Shown: positions 43,434-52,895 of the stretch, piece after piece
How the letters are laid out: each line of letters starts with the position of its first letter
Numbering within the stretch: the stretch's first letter is position 1
NCBI GenBank assembly: GCA_040386975.1
Contig: JAZKEO010000007.1
Span: 124,001 to 188,000, forward strand
Direction: 5' to 3'
Source: M2408 sp040386975
GTDB taxonomy: Bacteria > Bacteroidota > Bacteroidia > Flavobacteriales_D > Crocinitomicaceae
DNA: 64,000 nucleotides
The notes under the pieces: model-generated
Told to the model about the DNA's origin: nothing
What the model saw: the letters and a program-made list of their open reading frames with translations, nothing else
Database searches by the model: none
Made by a program: the position numbers and the translations under genes

Positions 43434-45854
43434 TTAATTTCTTTTTCTTTTTATCGAAGCAACATCAAAAAAGTAAATAAATTTCATCGTTAATGTGTTC
43501 AAAGGATTGTCTTTGAAAACGTCGTGAACATTTCTGAAATAATCTCTCACAACGACTTGTTGGTCACTAATTAAGGCACTTTTGTAAACAATATTTAAAA
43601 AACTTCCGGGAGCAACTTGCCAAGCAAAAACCAAATCGGTATTGAAAGCGTTGAAGTTAAAATCGGTGTTTGTTGTAATGTTATCATTGCGGACTAAAAT
43701 TCCAGCATCATTCAAGTCAGCATGATAGCGATAAACTCCATTTGACCAGTAATGACGGATTCTCAAGGACAAGGATAAATTATTTTTGAATAAATATTTT
43801 GCTGAAATGACATTTGTCAAAGTGAAAATATCTCTTAGTCCATAAATTGGATTTCCAATAGAATCGTAGCCAGCAAATCCAGCTCCATTGTCGAAATTTA
43901 AAAAATTAACCGATGGTCGAATCGTAAGTTTGTCGGAAACTCGAATAATTGGAGCGAAATTTCCTTCTCGGTAATAACTTTCTCCGTAATATTTTGTTCC
44001 ATAACCCAAGCCTAAACTTGCGTCTAACGCGAATTTTTTACGATAATCACTCGAAATTCCAGCATTTACATAAATAAAACCAGGGTTGATGTAGATCTTT
44101 CCCGGAATTCGTGATTCAAACAAATCAATTCCATCGCCAACTTGGGATTCAATGTTAAAGAAAAAACCATGAAAACTTCTTAAAACAGCAAAGCTATTGA
44201 ATGCAACAATGTTTTTAAGAACTTGAAGTGTACTGTAATTCTGTTCAATTTTGTATGTAAGTGTGGTGTAAAGTGCATTTAATTTCCAAAAAGGATCGTA
44301 TTTATTGTAGTTCATTACAATTCCATGAAAACGATAATTATTTTGAAAATTTAGTCCAAGGTCGTTTGGATCAAAGTTTGGAGAAATATTTTCAGAGAAA
44401 ATTCTACCTCTAAAATTTCCTTTTATTTTGGATAAAACTAAGACATAATTGCTACCATCATTAACTTTGTTATCATCAAAAGTGCGTTTCAGTGAAAGAC
44501 TATCTTCCCATTGAGAAATTTTCACAGTAGCAAAAACGGAATAGGAATTTTTCTTATTCACAAAATCGCCACCAATAGCCGTTGTGTTTGCATCGTAAAA
44601 GCCATTTGCTCTCGTAGTATTTAAGTTGATAAGATAAACCGAACTGTTGTTTTTTAAATTTTGATCAAAAGAAATGATGTTGTAATTTGTTAAGGGATTT
44701 GTTCTGAAATCTCTCTCAACTCCAGAAACACTATCTTTGATTGTAGCAAAAGTTTCAGCCGTTAAAGCATTTAAAAAACCAATTCCTGTGCCTTTTTTTG
44801 TCCTTCCAGAAATTTTACTCACATTTATTAAACGAGAAGTTTTTGGATTTGAAACAAGATATTCGTTACTATCCAATTGATTGTATGTTTCGTAAAAGTT
44901 TATTGGTTGACCTCCAATTCTTCTGGAATAAAATAAATTTCCTTTAGTAAACAAATCAATTCCTTCTTGGAAAAAAGGTCTTTGCTCGTCAAAAACAACC
45001 TCAAATGCACCTAAATTTTTTACAATGTTGTCAGATTGCACTTGACTGAAATCAGGAAGTAAAGTCATATCAAGTGTGAAAGCTTCGGAAAGACCAAGTT
45101 TCATGTCTGCTCCACCTCCATAGCCATAAGAAAAATCGCCATCTTTTTCGCTCATTGAACCTGATAAATAGGGAGAAAACTGTAAACGAATTGGATTTTT
45201 AATGTTTTTTAAACCGGTTAAATTTCCCCAATAATTTATTTCATTTTGGAATTGTTTCGATACCAAAGACCATTGTAATTCACTTCTTGTACGTCTAATT
45301 TCTCTCTGAAACTGAACTTTCCAAGTTAATGAATCTCCATTTGGAAAACGCAAAGCTGAAAATGGAATTTCCATCTCAACTGACCAACCATTATCTAAAA
45401 TTTTGACCTTACTTTGCCAAACAGCATTAAAAGAACCGTCAGTATATTTGAAATCAGACTGAACACCTGAAGCTGAAACAGAAAAAAAGAAAGCATCTAA
45501 TTTTTGATTGTACGTGTCAAAAGCAATTGTGAAATTGTCAGCATTTAATTGGTCGTCCCGTTCTCCTAATTGCCTTAAAATACTATCTGGCGAACTATCA
45601 TACATCATTGCACCAACGTAAATCGCATAATCATCGTAGGTGATAGAAACTTCAGTCGGGAATTGTGGTTTTTTTCCTTCCGTTGGATTTATTTCTAAAA
45701 AATCGATTGCTTTTGGTACATCTTTCCAAATTGCATCATCCAAATAGCCATCCATTTGTATTTTATCATTCAAACGAATAGCTTCAATTGACTTAACTTG
45801 TGCTGATAACTCAACACTCAAAAATAAGACGATTACTATTAGAATGAATTTCAT
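43434..45854 (-). CDS. DUF5916 outer-membrane protein with N-terminal CBM9-like domain
   Basis: 806 residues from ATG 45854, which gives a signal peptide ending near VELSAQ. Residues about 25-215 are a carbohydrate-binding family 9-like domain (LDDAIWKDVPKAIDF, TYDDYAIYVGAMMYD, FTIAFDTYNQKLDAFFFSV, MEIPFSALRFP). The remainder is the DUF5916 beta-barrel, starting near ADMKLGLSEAFTLDMTLLPDFSQVQSDN and FDEQRPFFQEG, with many alternating strands. Members are abundant in Bacteroidota and of unknown function, sometimes near proteases. It is a single gene with a TATTTTTG box at 45883-45876 on its strand. Confidence 0.88.
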   Translation of the reverse strand: MKFILIVIVLFLSVELSAQVKSIEAIRLNDKIQMDGYLDDAIWKDVPKAIDFLEINPTEGKKPQFPTEVSITYDDYAIYVGAMMYDSSPDSILRQLGERDDQLNADNFTIAFDTYNQKLDAFFFSVSASGVQSDFKYTDGSFNAVWQSKVKILDNGWSVEMEIPFSALRFPNGDSLTWKVQFQREIRRTRSELQWSLVSKQFQNEINYWGNLTGLKNIKNPIRLQFSPYLSGSMSEKDGDFSYGYGGGADMKLGLSEAFTLDMTLLPDFSQVQSDNIVKNLGAFEVVFDEQRPFFQEGIDLFTKGNLFYSRRIGGQPINFYETYNQLDSNEYLVSNPKTSRLINVSKISGRTKKGTGIGFLNALTAETFATIKDSVSGVERDFRTNPLTNYNIISFDQNLKNNSSVYLINLNTTRANGFYDANTTAIGGDFVNKKNSYSVFATVKISQWEDSLSLKRTFDDNKVNDGSNYVLVLSKIKGNFRGRIFSENISPNFDPNDLGLNFQNNYRFHGIVMNYNKYDPFWKLNALYTTLTYKIEQNYSTLQVLKNIVAFNSFAVLRSFHGFFFNIESQVGDGIDLFESRIPGKIYINPGFIYVNAGISSDYRKKFALDASLGLGYGTKYYGESYYREGNFAPIIRVSDKLTIRPSVNFLNFDNGAGFAGYDSIGNPIYGLRDIFTLTNVISAKYLFKNNLSLSLRIRHYWSNGVYRYHADLNDAGILVRNDNITTNTDFNFNAFNTDLVFAWQVAPGSFLNIVYKSALISDQQVVVRDYFRNVHDVFKDNPLNTLTMKFIYFFDVASIKRKRN

Positions 45855-46030
45855 AAAGTTTCTACTATGATGAGACAAAAATATAAACTAAAATTAAAGT
45901 TTAAATATAAAAGTTTGTTAAACGGATAAAAATCAATTTGAAAAACTTTATTAACGATAGGAATCAAAATTTAGTTGAAAATGTTGAAAAAAAGTGACTT
46001 GAGTAATCGGTTTAGTTGAGTTTTAATCAC

Positions 46031-46038
46031 TAAATTTG
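46031..46038 (+). promoter_or_regulatory. -7 box of the lectin-like adhesin gene
   Basis: TAAATTTG matches TAnnTTTG, 15 bases before the ATG. A TTG is not found at the right distance, so this is half a promoter match. Confidence 0.4.
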
Positions 46039-46052
46039 CGTTTTTATTACTT

Positions 46053-48440
46053 ATGAAATTACTTTTAGCAACGATTTCTGTTTTTTGCACTTTTTTAGTT
46101 TATTCTCAGTTTGATTATGATACAATTAATGATGCTAGATCAATACCAGCAATTAATAGTTGTGGAAATGTGGATGCTTGTTTCAGTTTAACACCTGATG
46201 AAAATTATAAATCTGGTGCTGTTTGGGATACAAAAAAAATTAATTTAAATAATAATTTTGATGCAACTTTTTGTTTGACTTTTGGTAATCGGAATGGTTG
46301 GGGAGCAGATGGGATTTCTTTCATAATGAGAGGTGATAATCAGGATACAATGGGGAATTTAGGTGCTTGGTTAGGTGCCGGCGCAATTTCACCTTCAGTG
46401 ATTATTGAATTTGATACGTATGAAAATACGGATATACCAGGAATTACTGATTTGGCGGTCGATCACACGGCTTTATATTTTAATGGAGATTTTACAAATG
46501 CGATTTTAGGTCCAACAACACTTTTGACGAATTCCGGGAATGTTGATGTGGGAAATTCACATTCAGTGAGAGTTGTTTGGAATGCTGGAACTCAACGTTT
46601 GAGAATGTTTTTTGATGGAGTTCAACGCATAAATTATCAAGGGGATATTGTAAATAATGTTTTTACTGGAAATAATCTTATAACTTGGGGATTTACGGCT
46701 TCTACTGGAGGAGTTTCGAATCTACAACAAGTGTGTTTTCCAAAATATCAAATTTCATTAGCTGATACTAAGACTATTTGTGAAGGCGATAGTGTTTTAT
46801 TGTCTTACTATAATCCAAATATTACAAGTTATAGATGGAGGTACGAAATTGATACAATTAAAAATTGGAATTCCTTGGATTTTTCAATACCATTTAATTT
46901 AGATGATAGTTCATTTTATGCTACACAAGCCGGGAAATATTATTTTGAAGTGGAATTAAATAACCAAGCTTTGAAAGATAGCATTGAATTGATTGTCGTT
47001 CCACTTCCTCAAAAAGCATTTGCAAATGATGTCGATTTGTTGTGTTTAGCAGAAACAAATTATGTTTTAACCGCACCACAAACTACTGGAGATACCTATT
47101 TGTGGTCAACGGGTGCAATAAGCCAACAAATTAATGTTGCAACAGAAGGAGAATATTCTGTAACGATTACCGAACCGATTAATTCTTGTCAAACTACAGA
47201 TAACATTAAAATCATTAATTTTTGCAAAGACGAAAGTATTTGTGAGGGAGATTCTGCTACAATTTCATTTTATACAGAAAATATAACAAGCTATAAATGG
47301 ACTTTTGAAGACGGAACAGTATTTAAAAATTGGAATAGCGGTTTTCCAACTCTCTTTGACTTAAATGACACCGTTTTTTATCCTTCTCAAATGGGAAGAT
47401 ATTATTTAGATATTGCAATTGGTACGCAAGTTTTTCGCGATAGTTTAGATTTAACGGTCGTTCCATTACCTTCAAAACCTTTTGTGGAGGAAATTATATT
47501 GAATTGTTTCGAAGGAAATAATACCTATTCATTAAATGCTCAAAATACAGGAAATTCATATTTGTGGTCAACGAATGAAACATCACAACAAATTACAGTA
47601 AATACATTTGGAAAATATGATGTTGAAATTACGGAACCACAGTTGTCCTGTAAAAATTTCGATACCTTAAAAATTGTTTCTTTCTGTAAAGATACAAGTA
47701 TTTGTGCGGGAGATTTTGCAACAATTTCATTTTATGAAGATAATATCACAAGTTATAAGTGGACTTACAAAGAAGACGGAACGGTTCATAAAGACTGGAA
47801 TACTGGTTTTCCAACTCCCTTTGACTTGAATGATACCGTTTTTTATCCAAGTCAGGCTGGAACATATTATTTGGACTTAAAAATAAAATCGCAAATTATA
47901 AAAGATAGCATGGAATTGGCAGTTGTTCCTCTTCCTTTGAAACCTTTTGTTGAAACTGAAATTACTTCTTGTTTGGATCAAAAAGAGTATGTTTTAGATG
48001 CTCTAAATTCAGGAAATACTTATTTGTGGTCAACGAATGATACAACACAACAAATTTCTGTTAGTGAAGCTGGACTTTATTTTGTTGAAATTACGGAACC
48101 AATTTTATCATGTAAAAACTACGATACTTTGACTGTGATTTCTTTTTGTAAAACGGATTTAATTTGCCCTAATATCTTTACTCCAAATGGAGATTTACTA
48201 AATGATTATTATGAAGTCACTTTCACAAATGATTTCACATGGATAAAAGACTTCCAATTTCGGGTTTTCAATCGTTGGAATGAGTTGGTTTATTCTGTAG
48301 AAAATCAGACTGTAAAATGGGATGGAACTTTTAATGAAAAAGAATTGACAAATGGTGTTTATTTTTACATTTTCACCTATAAAGATGCTTTTTCTGACGA
48401 AGAATTCAAAGGAAATGGTAATATTCAATTAGTTAGATAA
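46053..48440 (+). CDS. T9SS-secreted lectin-like protein with three tandem domains and a type B (CHU_C) sorting domain
   Basis: 795 residues with a signal peptide (to about FLVYSQ). Residues about 20-230 are an L-type lectin-like domain (FDATFCLTFGNRNGWGADGISFIMRG, VIIEFDTYENTDIPGITDLAVDHTALYFNGD). Three 154-residue repeats follow, each opening with ICxGDxxxxSY/F and containing DSxxLxVVPLP and YLWST. The last 95 residues are the gliding-motility CHU_C type B sorting domain (CPNIFTPNGDLLNDYYEVTF, FRVFNRWNELVYS, WDGTFN, NGVYFYIFTYKD). It is a surface adhesin candidate. Its stop codon is the first part of a palindromic repeat element. Confidence 0.9.
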   Translation: MKLLLATISVFCTFLVYSQFDYDTINDARSIPAINSCGNVDACFSLTPDENYKSGAVWDTKKINLNNNFDATFCLTFGNRNGWGADGISFIMRGDNQDTMGNLGAWLGAGAISPSVIIEFDTYENTDIPGITDLAVDHTALYFNGDFTNAILGPTTLLTNSGNVDVGNSHSVRVVWNAGTQRLRMFFDGVQRINYQGDIVNNVFTGNNLITWGFTASTGGVSNLQQVCFPKYQISLADTKTICEGDSVLLSYYNPNITSYRWRYEIDTIKNWNSLDFSIPFNLDDSSFYATQAGKYYFEVELNNQALKDSIELIVVPLPQKAFANDVDLLCLAETNYVLTAPQTTGDTYLWSTGAISQQINVATEGEYSVTITEPINSCQTTDNIKIINFCKDESICEGDSATISFYTENITSYKWTFEDGTVFKNWNSGFPTLFDLNDTVFYPSQMGRYYLDIAIGTQVFRDSLDLTVVPLPSKPFVEEIILNCFEGNNTYSLNAQNTGNSYLWSTNETSQQITVNTFGKYDVEITEPQLSCKNFDTLKIVSFCKDTSICAGDFATISFYEDNITSYKWTYKEDGTVHKDWNTGFPTPFDLNDTVFYPSQAGTYYLDLKIKSQIIKDSMELAVVPLPLKPFVETEITSCLDQKEYVLDALNSGNTYLWSTNDTTQQISVSEAGLYFVEITEPILSCKNYDTLTVISFCKTDLICPNIFTPNGDLLNDYYEVTFTNDFTWIKDFQFRVFNRWNELVYSVENQTVKWDGTFNEKELTNGVYFYIFTYKDAFSDEEFKGNGNIQLVR
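46764..48149 (+). repeat. Three 462-bp tandem coding repeats
   Basis: Units 46764-47225, 47226-47687 and 47688-48149 are each exactly 462 bp (154 codons). Units 2 and 3 are more alike (ITSYKWT, FDLNDTVFYPSQ) than either is to unit 1. Codon differences show that they are diverged copies, not an assembly artefact. Confidence 0.85.
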
Positions 48441-48480
48441 GAATCCGCCATGGCGGATGATTTGACAAACGTTAGTGCGG
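48439..48480 (+). repeat. Palindromic repeat element, copy 1 (upstream of gcvT)
   Basis: AAGAATCCGCCATGGCGGATGA begins on the last two bases of the TAA stop of the adhesin gene. It contains the perfect 16-bp dyad ATCCGCCATGGCGGAT (48443-48458) and ends with CGTTAGTGCGG. It is markedly GC-richer than its surroundings. The same element follows gcvT. Confidence 0.88.
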
Positions 48481-48512
48481 TAAAGACAAAATTTATAACT
48501 CAAATTTAAAAA

Positions 48513-49619
48513 ATGGAAACAACTTCAAACGAAACAATGAAAGACGTAGCTTTAGCAGATGTACACATTTCCTTAGGAGCAAAAATGGTACCTTTTGCAG
48601 GATATAATATGCCTGTACAATATGAAGGAGTAAATGCAGAACACGAAACTGTTAGAAATGGAGTAGGGGTTTTCGACGTTTCTCACATGGGAGAATTTTT
48701 GTTGACAGGTCCAAAAGCCTTGGATTTAATTCAAAAAGTGACAACAAACGATGCTTCAACTTTAACGATTGGTCGTGCACAATATTCTTGTTTGCCAAAT
48801 GGTAAAGGTGGAATTGTGGACGATTTAATTGTTTACAAAATGAAAGAAGAACAATATTTATTGGTTGTAAACGCTTCAAATATTGATAAAGATTGGAATT
48901 GGATTTCTTCTCACAACGATTTAGGTGTTGAAATGCGTAATTTGTCTGATGATTATTCTTTGCTTGCTATTCAAGGACCAAAAGCAGTTGAAGCGATGCA
49001 AAGTTTGACTTCAATTAATCTTTCAGAAATTAAATATTATCATTTTGAAGTAGCAGAATTTGCTGGAATTGAACATGTAATTATTTCTGCTACTGGGTAC
49101 ACAGGTTCTGGAGGTTTTGAAATTTACTGTAAAAATGCGGAAGTAAAACAAGTTTGGGACAAAGTTTTTGAAGCGGGAGCATCTTTCGGAATTAAACCAA
49201 TTGGTTTAGCTGCACGTGATACCTTGCGTTTGGAAATGGGATTCTGCTTGTATGGAAACGATATTGACGATACTACTTCACCTTTAGAAGCAGGTTTAGG
49301 TTGGATTACAAAATTCACAAAAGAGTTCACAGATTCTGAATTTTTGAAAAATCAAAAAGAAAAAGGTGTTTCACGTAAATTGGTAGCTTTCGAAATGGTT
49401 GATAGAGGAATTCCTCGTCACGACTATCCAATTTTGAATGCAGAAGGAAAAGTAATCGGAAAAGTAACTTCTGGAACAATGTCTCCATCAATGAAAATTG
49501 CAATTGGAATGGGCTATGTGGAAGCAAGTCACACCATTTTAGATTCAGAAATTTTTATCGAAATTAGAGAAAAAGGTGTGAAAGCGAAAGTGGTTAAATT
49601 GCCTTTTTATAAAAAATAA
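48513..49619 (+). CDS. gcvT: Glycine cleavage system aminomethyltransferase (T protein)
   Basis: 368 residues, the usual length. FAGYNMPVQYEGVNAEHETVRNGVGVFDVSHMGEF and LTIGRAQYSCLPNGKGGIVDDLIVYK form the folate-binding core. IISATGYTGSGGFEIYCKN, the Asp-containing LRLEMGFCLYGNDID and the C-terminal GKVTSGTMSPSMKIAIGMGYV barrel region are all present. It transfers the methylene group from the H-protein-bound aminomethyl to tetrahydrofolate, releasing ammonia. No other gcv gene is adjacent. The gene is bracketed by two copies of a palindromic element and closed by a hairpin terminator. Confidence 0.97.
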   Translation: METTSNETMKDVALADVHISLGAKMVPFAGYNMPVQYEGVNAEHETVRNGVGVFDVSHMGEFLLTGPKALDLIQKVTTNDASTLTIGRAQYSCLPNGKGGIVDDLIVYKMKEEQYLLVVNASNIDKDWNWISSHNDLGVEMRNLSDDYSLLAIQGPKAVEAMQSLTSINLSEIKYYHFEVAEFAGIEHVIISATGYTGSGGFEIYCKNAEVKQVWDKVFEAGASFGIKPIGLAARDTLRLEMGFCLYGNDIDDTTSPLEAGLGWITKFTKEFTDSEFLKNQKEKGVSRKLVAFEMVDRGIPRHDYPILNAEGKVIGKVTSGTMSPSMKIAIGMGYVEASHTILDSEIFIEIREKGVKAKVVKLPFYKK

Positions 49620-49659
49620 GAATCCGCCATGGCGGATGAAGGGCAGGCGTTAGCGCAGG
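49618..49659 (+). repeat. Palindromic repeat element, copy 2 (downstream of gcvT)
   Basis: The first 22 bases are identical to copy 1 at 48439 and again start on the TAA stop codon. The 16-bp dyad is at 49622-49637, and the tail is CGTTAGCGCAGG, differing from copy 1 at two positions. Confidence 0.88.
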
Positions 49660-49687
49660 AAATAAGTTTAAAGAATATTTATCGTGA

Positions 49688-49714
49688 AATCCTCTCAATT
49701 TGGGAGGATTTTTT
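49688..49714 (+). terminator. Intrinsic terminator after gcvT
   Basis: AATCCTCTC, an AATTT loop and GGGAGGATT give a 9-bp stem with one wobble pair, followed by TTTT. Confidence 0.8.
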
Positions 49715-49715
49715 G

Positions 49716-50105
49716 TTACTTTAAAAAGCGTTGCCTCTGTTCAGGGTTTGGCAAAGCACAAAATCCTGCACTGATTTTATGTCTTTTATTTGCAATAAAA
49801 TCATAAATTTTATCGCGTAAGAATTTTGGTAAAATGTAGCCAATTTTTAAAATCTGCCAAGGAAATTTAAGCTCATTCAAAAGCTTTAATGCTCCTGATG
49901 ATTTCTCGTACATTTTTCCCTCTTTCCAGAAATAAAAGGTACTCAAATCAGCTTTTGGGAGATTTTTTTCCTTAAAAAAGTTTAAAGCAAATTCTGATTG
50001 TAAAGCAGCAAAAAAAAGTTCAGCTGATTTTTCATTTTTTAGCACAAATTGAACAGATTTATTACAAAACCCACAATCTCCGTCATAAAAAACTATTTTT
50101 TGCAT
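49716..50105 (-). CDS. DCC family thiol-disulfide oxidoreductase-like protein (DUF393)
   Basis: 129 residues. The signature DCC motif is YDGDCGFCNKSVQFVLKNEK near residue 7, with the CGFC pair. LKLLNELKFPWQILKIGYILPKFLRDKIYDFIANKRHKI is also characteristic. The family has a predicted thioredoxin-like fold with unknown substrates. It is convergent with gcvT and divergent from elbB, as a single gene. Confidence 0.92.
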   Translation of the reverse strand: MQKIVFYDGDCGFCNKSVQFVLKNEKSAELFFAALQSEFALNFFKEKNLPKADLSTFYFWKEGKMYEKSSGALKLLNELKFPWQILKIGYILPKFLRDKIYDFIANKRHKISAGFCALPNPEQRQRFLK

Positions 50106-50184
50106 CGCTATACTTTTCTACAAACTTAGTGAAAATTGACTTAAAATTTCACATTTTTGATTAAATTCGCTTAAAAATTGAAAT

Positions 50185-50865
50185 ATGAAAATAGGAGTTT
50201 TACTTTCAGGTTGTGGAGTTTATGATGGAGCAGAAATCCAAGAAGCAGTTTTAACCTTGTTAGCGATTGCTGAAGAAGGACACGAAGCTCTTTGTATTTC
50301 AATCAATAAAAACCAACATCATGTTATTAATCATGTGAATGGCGAAGAAGAAAACGAAAGTCGAAACATGTTGATAGAATCAGCACGCATTGCTCGAGGC
50401 GAAATTCATGATATTAATGCAGTAAGTCCTGCTGATATTGATGCCTTGGTGATTCCTGGAGGATTTGGTAGTGCGAAAAACTTCACATCTTGGGCTTTTG
50501 AAGGTGCTAGCGGTATGATTCTACCTGAAGTTAAATTGCTTTTAGTGAATTTATATAACGTTGGCAAACCGATTGTTGCACTTTGTGTGAGTCCAGTTGT
50601 TATAGCCAAGGCTTTTGAAGATTCAGGTATTTTATTAAATTTAACAATCGGTTCAGATAAAGAAGCATCACCTTACAACATTCAAGAGTTTAGACAAGGT
50701 TTAGAAAAAATCGGCTCAAAAGTGAGTATGAAAACGAATTCAGAAATCATGATTGATTTCGAAAATAAAATAATTACAGCACCTTGTTACATGATGGATT
50801 CAACAATTTTAGAAATTCGTAATAACATAAAAGAAGCAATTAAGGCTTTGGAATTACTTTCTTAA
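50185..50865 (+). CDS. elbB: ElbB-type glyoxalase (DJ-1/PfpI superfamily)
   Basis: 226 residues: GVLLSGCGVYDGAEIQEAVLTLLAI at the N-terminus, ALVIPGGFGSAKNF, and the nucleophile Cys134 in GKPIVALCVSPVVIAK. Length and motifs match E. coli ElbB (GlxIII-like, class I glutamine-amidotransferase fold), historically linked to isoprenoid synthesis and shown to have weak glyoxalase activity. It lies upstream of pckA across a 233-bp gap that holds the pckA promoter region. Confidence 0.94.
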   Translation: MKIGVLLSGCGVYDGAEIQEAVLTLLAIAEEGHEALCISINKNQHHVINHVNGEEENESRNMLIESARIARGEIHDINAVSPADIDALVIPGGFGSAKNFTSWAFEGASGMILPEVKLLLVNLYNVGKPIVALCVSPVVIAKAFEDSGILLNLTIGSDKEASPYNIQEFRQGLEKIGSKVSMKTNSEIMIDFENKIITAPCYMMDSTILEIRNNIKEAIKALELLS

Positions 50866-51053
50866 ATTAAAGTTTAATAAAGAAGAAAAGTACTAGCTTT
50901 GATAAATTGAATGGTAGTTCAATTAAAAAGGTCATTAGAATTTCCTTATACAATCTAATTGATTTAGCCCTTTTTTTCAACAAAAAATCATTAATTTTTC
51001 ATAAATTGTTAATAAGAAGGAAGTCAAAAAACCGATTTTCTACTTAAATTTTG

Positions 51054-51061
51054 TAATTTTG
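51054..51061 (+). promoter_or_regulatory. -7 box of pckA
   Basis: TAATTTTG matches TAnnTTTG, 37 bases before the pckA ATG. A clear -33 TTG is not seen. Confidence 0.5.
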
Positions 51062-51098
51062 CCCCACAAATCTAAGCGAAAGCAAAAAAAAATAAAAT

Positions 51099-52709
51099 AT
51101 GAACGAATTTGGAAAAAGAGGCAAGAATGCCGATTTGAGTGCAAGTTTAGGTCTAAACAACCTTGGAAATGTTTTTTGGAATTTGTCACCAGCAGAACTT
51201 GTTGAAGATACAATTATCAGTGGGCAAGGAGTATTAACAGACACAGGAGCAATCGCTATTGAGACAGGAGAATTTACAGGTAGATCTCCAAAAGATCGTT
51301 TTGTAGTTTGCGACGAAAAAACAGAAAATTCTGTTTGGTGGGGAGATGTAAATATCAAGTTCTCACCAGAAAAATTTGAAAATCTGTACCAACGCATGAA
51401 AGCATATTTAACTGACAAAGATATGTATGTCAGAGATGCTTACGCTTGTGCAAACGACGATTTTCGTTTGAATTTAAGAGTAGTTACAGAGTTTCCTTGG
51501 TCAAATATGTTTGCTTATAACATGTTTTTACGCCCAACAGATGAGGAAATTGAAGATTTTTCAGCAGAGTGGAACATCGTTTGTGCTCCAGGATTTAAAG
51601 CTGATCCAGCAGTTGATGGTACACGTCAACATAATTTTGCAATTTTAAATTTCACTAAAAAAATGATTTTAATTGGTGGAACTGGTTATACTGGTGAAAT
51701 CAAAAAAGGAATTTTCTCAGTGTTAAATTATTTACTTCCACATGAGAAAAACGTATTATCCATGCACTGTTCAGCAAACATTGGTCAAGATGGTGATACA
51801 GCAATTTTCTTTGGTTTGTCAGGAACAGGAAAAACAACTTTATCTTCAGATCCAGATCGTCATTTGATTGGTGATGATGAGCACGGTTGGTCTGATAATT
51901 CTGTTTTCAACTTCGAAGGTGGATGTTATGCAAAAACAATTGATTTATCAGAAGAGAAAGAACCACAGATCTTTAACGCAATTAAATTTGGTGCGATTTT
52001 AGAAAATATTGGTTTCGTTGATGGATCTTCAACGCCTGATTATACAGATAATTCAATCACTGAAAACACACGTGTTTCTTATCCAATTGATTTCATTGAT
52101 AATATTGCTGAACCTTCAATCGGAAGTTCTCCAAAAAATATATTTTTCTTAACAGCAGATGCTTTTGGTGTATTGCCTCCAATCTCAAAATTGACGAAAG
52201 AGCAAGCAATGTACCACTTTATGTCTGGTTACACAGCGAAAGTTGCAGGAACAGAAATGGGAATTACAGAACCAACAACAACTTTCTCAGCTTGTTTTGG
52301 AAAAGCATTTTTACCTTTACACCCAGCGAAATATGCTAAATTGTTAGGTGAGAAATTAGAAGGAACAAACATCAAAGTTTGGTTAATCAACACAGGTTGG
52401 TCTGGTGGTTCTTATGGCGTTGGTAGTCGTATGAAATTGTCTTACACTCGTGCAATGATTACCGCAGCTTTGGAAGGGAAATTAGATACTGTTACTTTTG
52501 AAAATTTACCAATTTTTGATTTAGCAATCCCAACTTCATGTGAGAATGTTCCAACAGAAATTTTAAATCCACGTGGAACTTGGGCAGATAAAACAGCTTA
52601 CGATGACACAGCAAATAATTTAGCTGGACAATTTGTTAAAAACTTCGAGCAATATGCTTCTGAGACTTCGGCTGATATATTAGCAGCTGCTCCAAAAGTA
52701 ATGGCTTAA
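51099..52709 (+). CDS. pckA: Phosphoenolpyruvate carboxykinase (ATP)
   Basis: 536 residues. The P-loop GLSGTGKT is at 239-246, followed by the metal-binding DPDRHLIGDDEHGW. GRSPKDRF near residue 61 binds the substrate. FSACFGKAFLPLHPAKYAKLL and INTGWSGGSYGVGSRM are specific to the ATP-dependent class. It forms phosphoenolpyruvate from oxaloacetate in gluconeogenesis. It is monocistronic, with a strong AT-rich hairpin about 40 bp after the stop. Confidence 0.98.
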   Translation: MNEFGKRGKNADLSASLGLNNLGNVFWNLSPAELVEDTIISGQGVLTDTGAIAIETGEFTGRSPKDRFVVCDEKTENSVWWGDVNIKFSPEKFENLYQRMKAYLTDKDMYVRDAYACANDDFRLNLRVVTEFPWSNMFAYNMFLRPTDEEIEDFSAEWNIVCAPGFKADPAVDGTRQHNFAILNFTKKMILIGGTGYTGEIKKGIFSVLNYLLPHEKNVLSMHCSANIGQDGDTAIFFGLSGTGKTTLSSDPDRHLIGDDEHGWSDNSVFNFEGGCYAKTIDLSEEKEPQIFNAIKFGAILENIGFVDGSSTPDYTDNSITENTRVSYPIDFIDNIAEPSIGSSPKNIFFLTADAFGVLPPISKLTKEQAMYHFMSGYTAKVAGTEMGITEPTTTFSACFGKAFLPLHPAKYAKLLGEKLEGTNIKVWLINTGWSGGSYGVGSRMKLSYTRAMITAALEGKLDTVTFENLPIFDLAIPTSCENVPTEILNPRGTWADKTAYDDTANNLAGQFVKNFEQYASETSADILAAAPKVMA

Positions 52710-52748
52710 AATAGTTTTTTACTGCAAATTTCTTCGTTGAAGTGCGAG

Positions 52749-52791
52749 AAAAATAAAATTCATTAAGAAAAACTTAACTCATTTTATTTTT
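52749..52791 (+). terminator. Terminator-like long hairpin after pckA
   Basis: AAAAATAAAAT (52749-52759) pairs with ATTTTATTTTT (52781-52791), and inside it TTAAG pairs with CTTAA around an AAAAA loop. The 3' arm supplies the T-rich tail. Confidence 0.65.
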
Positions 52792-52838
52792 TCTTCTTCG
52801 CCTCGAACTTTTTGTAAAAAAATTATTTCTAAATATTT

Positions 52839-52871
52839 AATCCCTACGTTGAAAGACGCGGGGATTTTTTT
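52839..52871 (+). terminator. Terminator-like hairpin, copy 1 of a repeated module
   Basis: AATCCC (52839-52844) pairs with GGGATT (52861-52866), followed by a T-run. The loop contains CGT/ACG that can extend the stem. The core CCCTACGTTGAAAGACGCGG recurs as CCCTGCGTTAAAAGACACGG at 54063-54082. Confidence 0.6.
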
Positions 52872-52895
52872 GTATTTTGGTGAAAATTATTAATT

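Noticed and set aside
51044..51418. 124-codon reverse frame over the start of pckA
   Set aside because: It covers the pckA promoter and N-terminus; pckA is unmistakable on the other strand.
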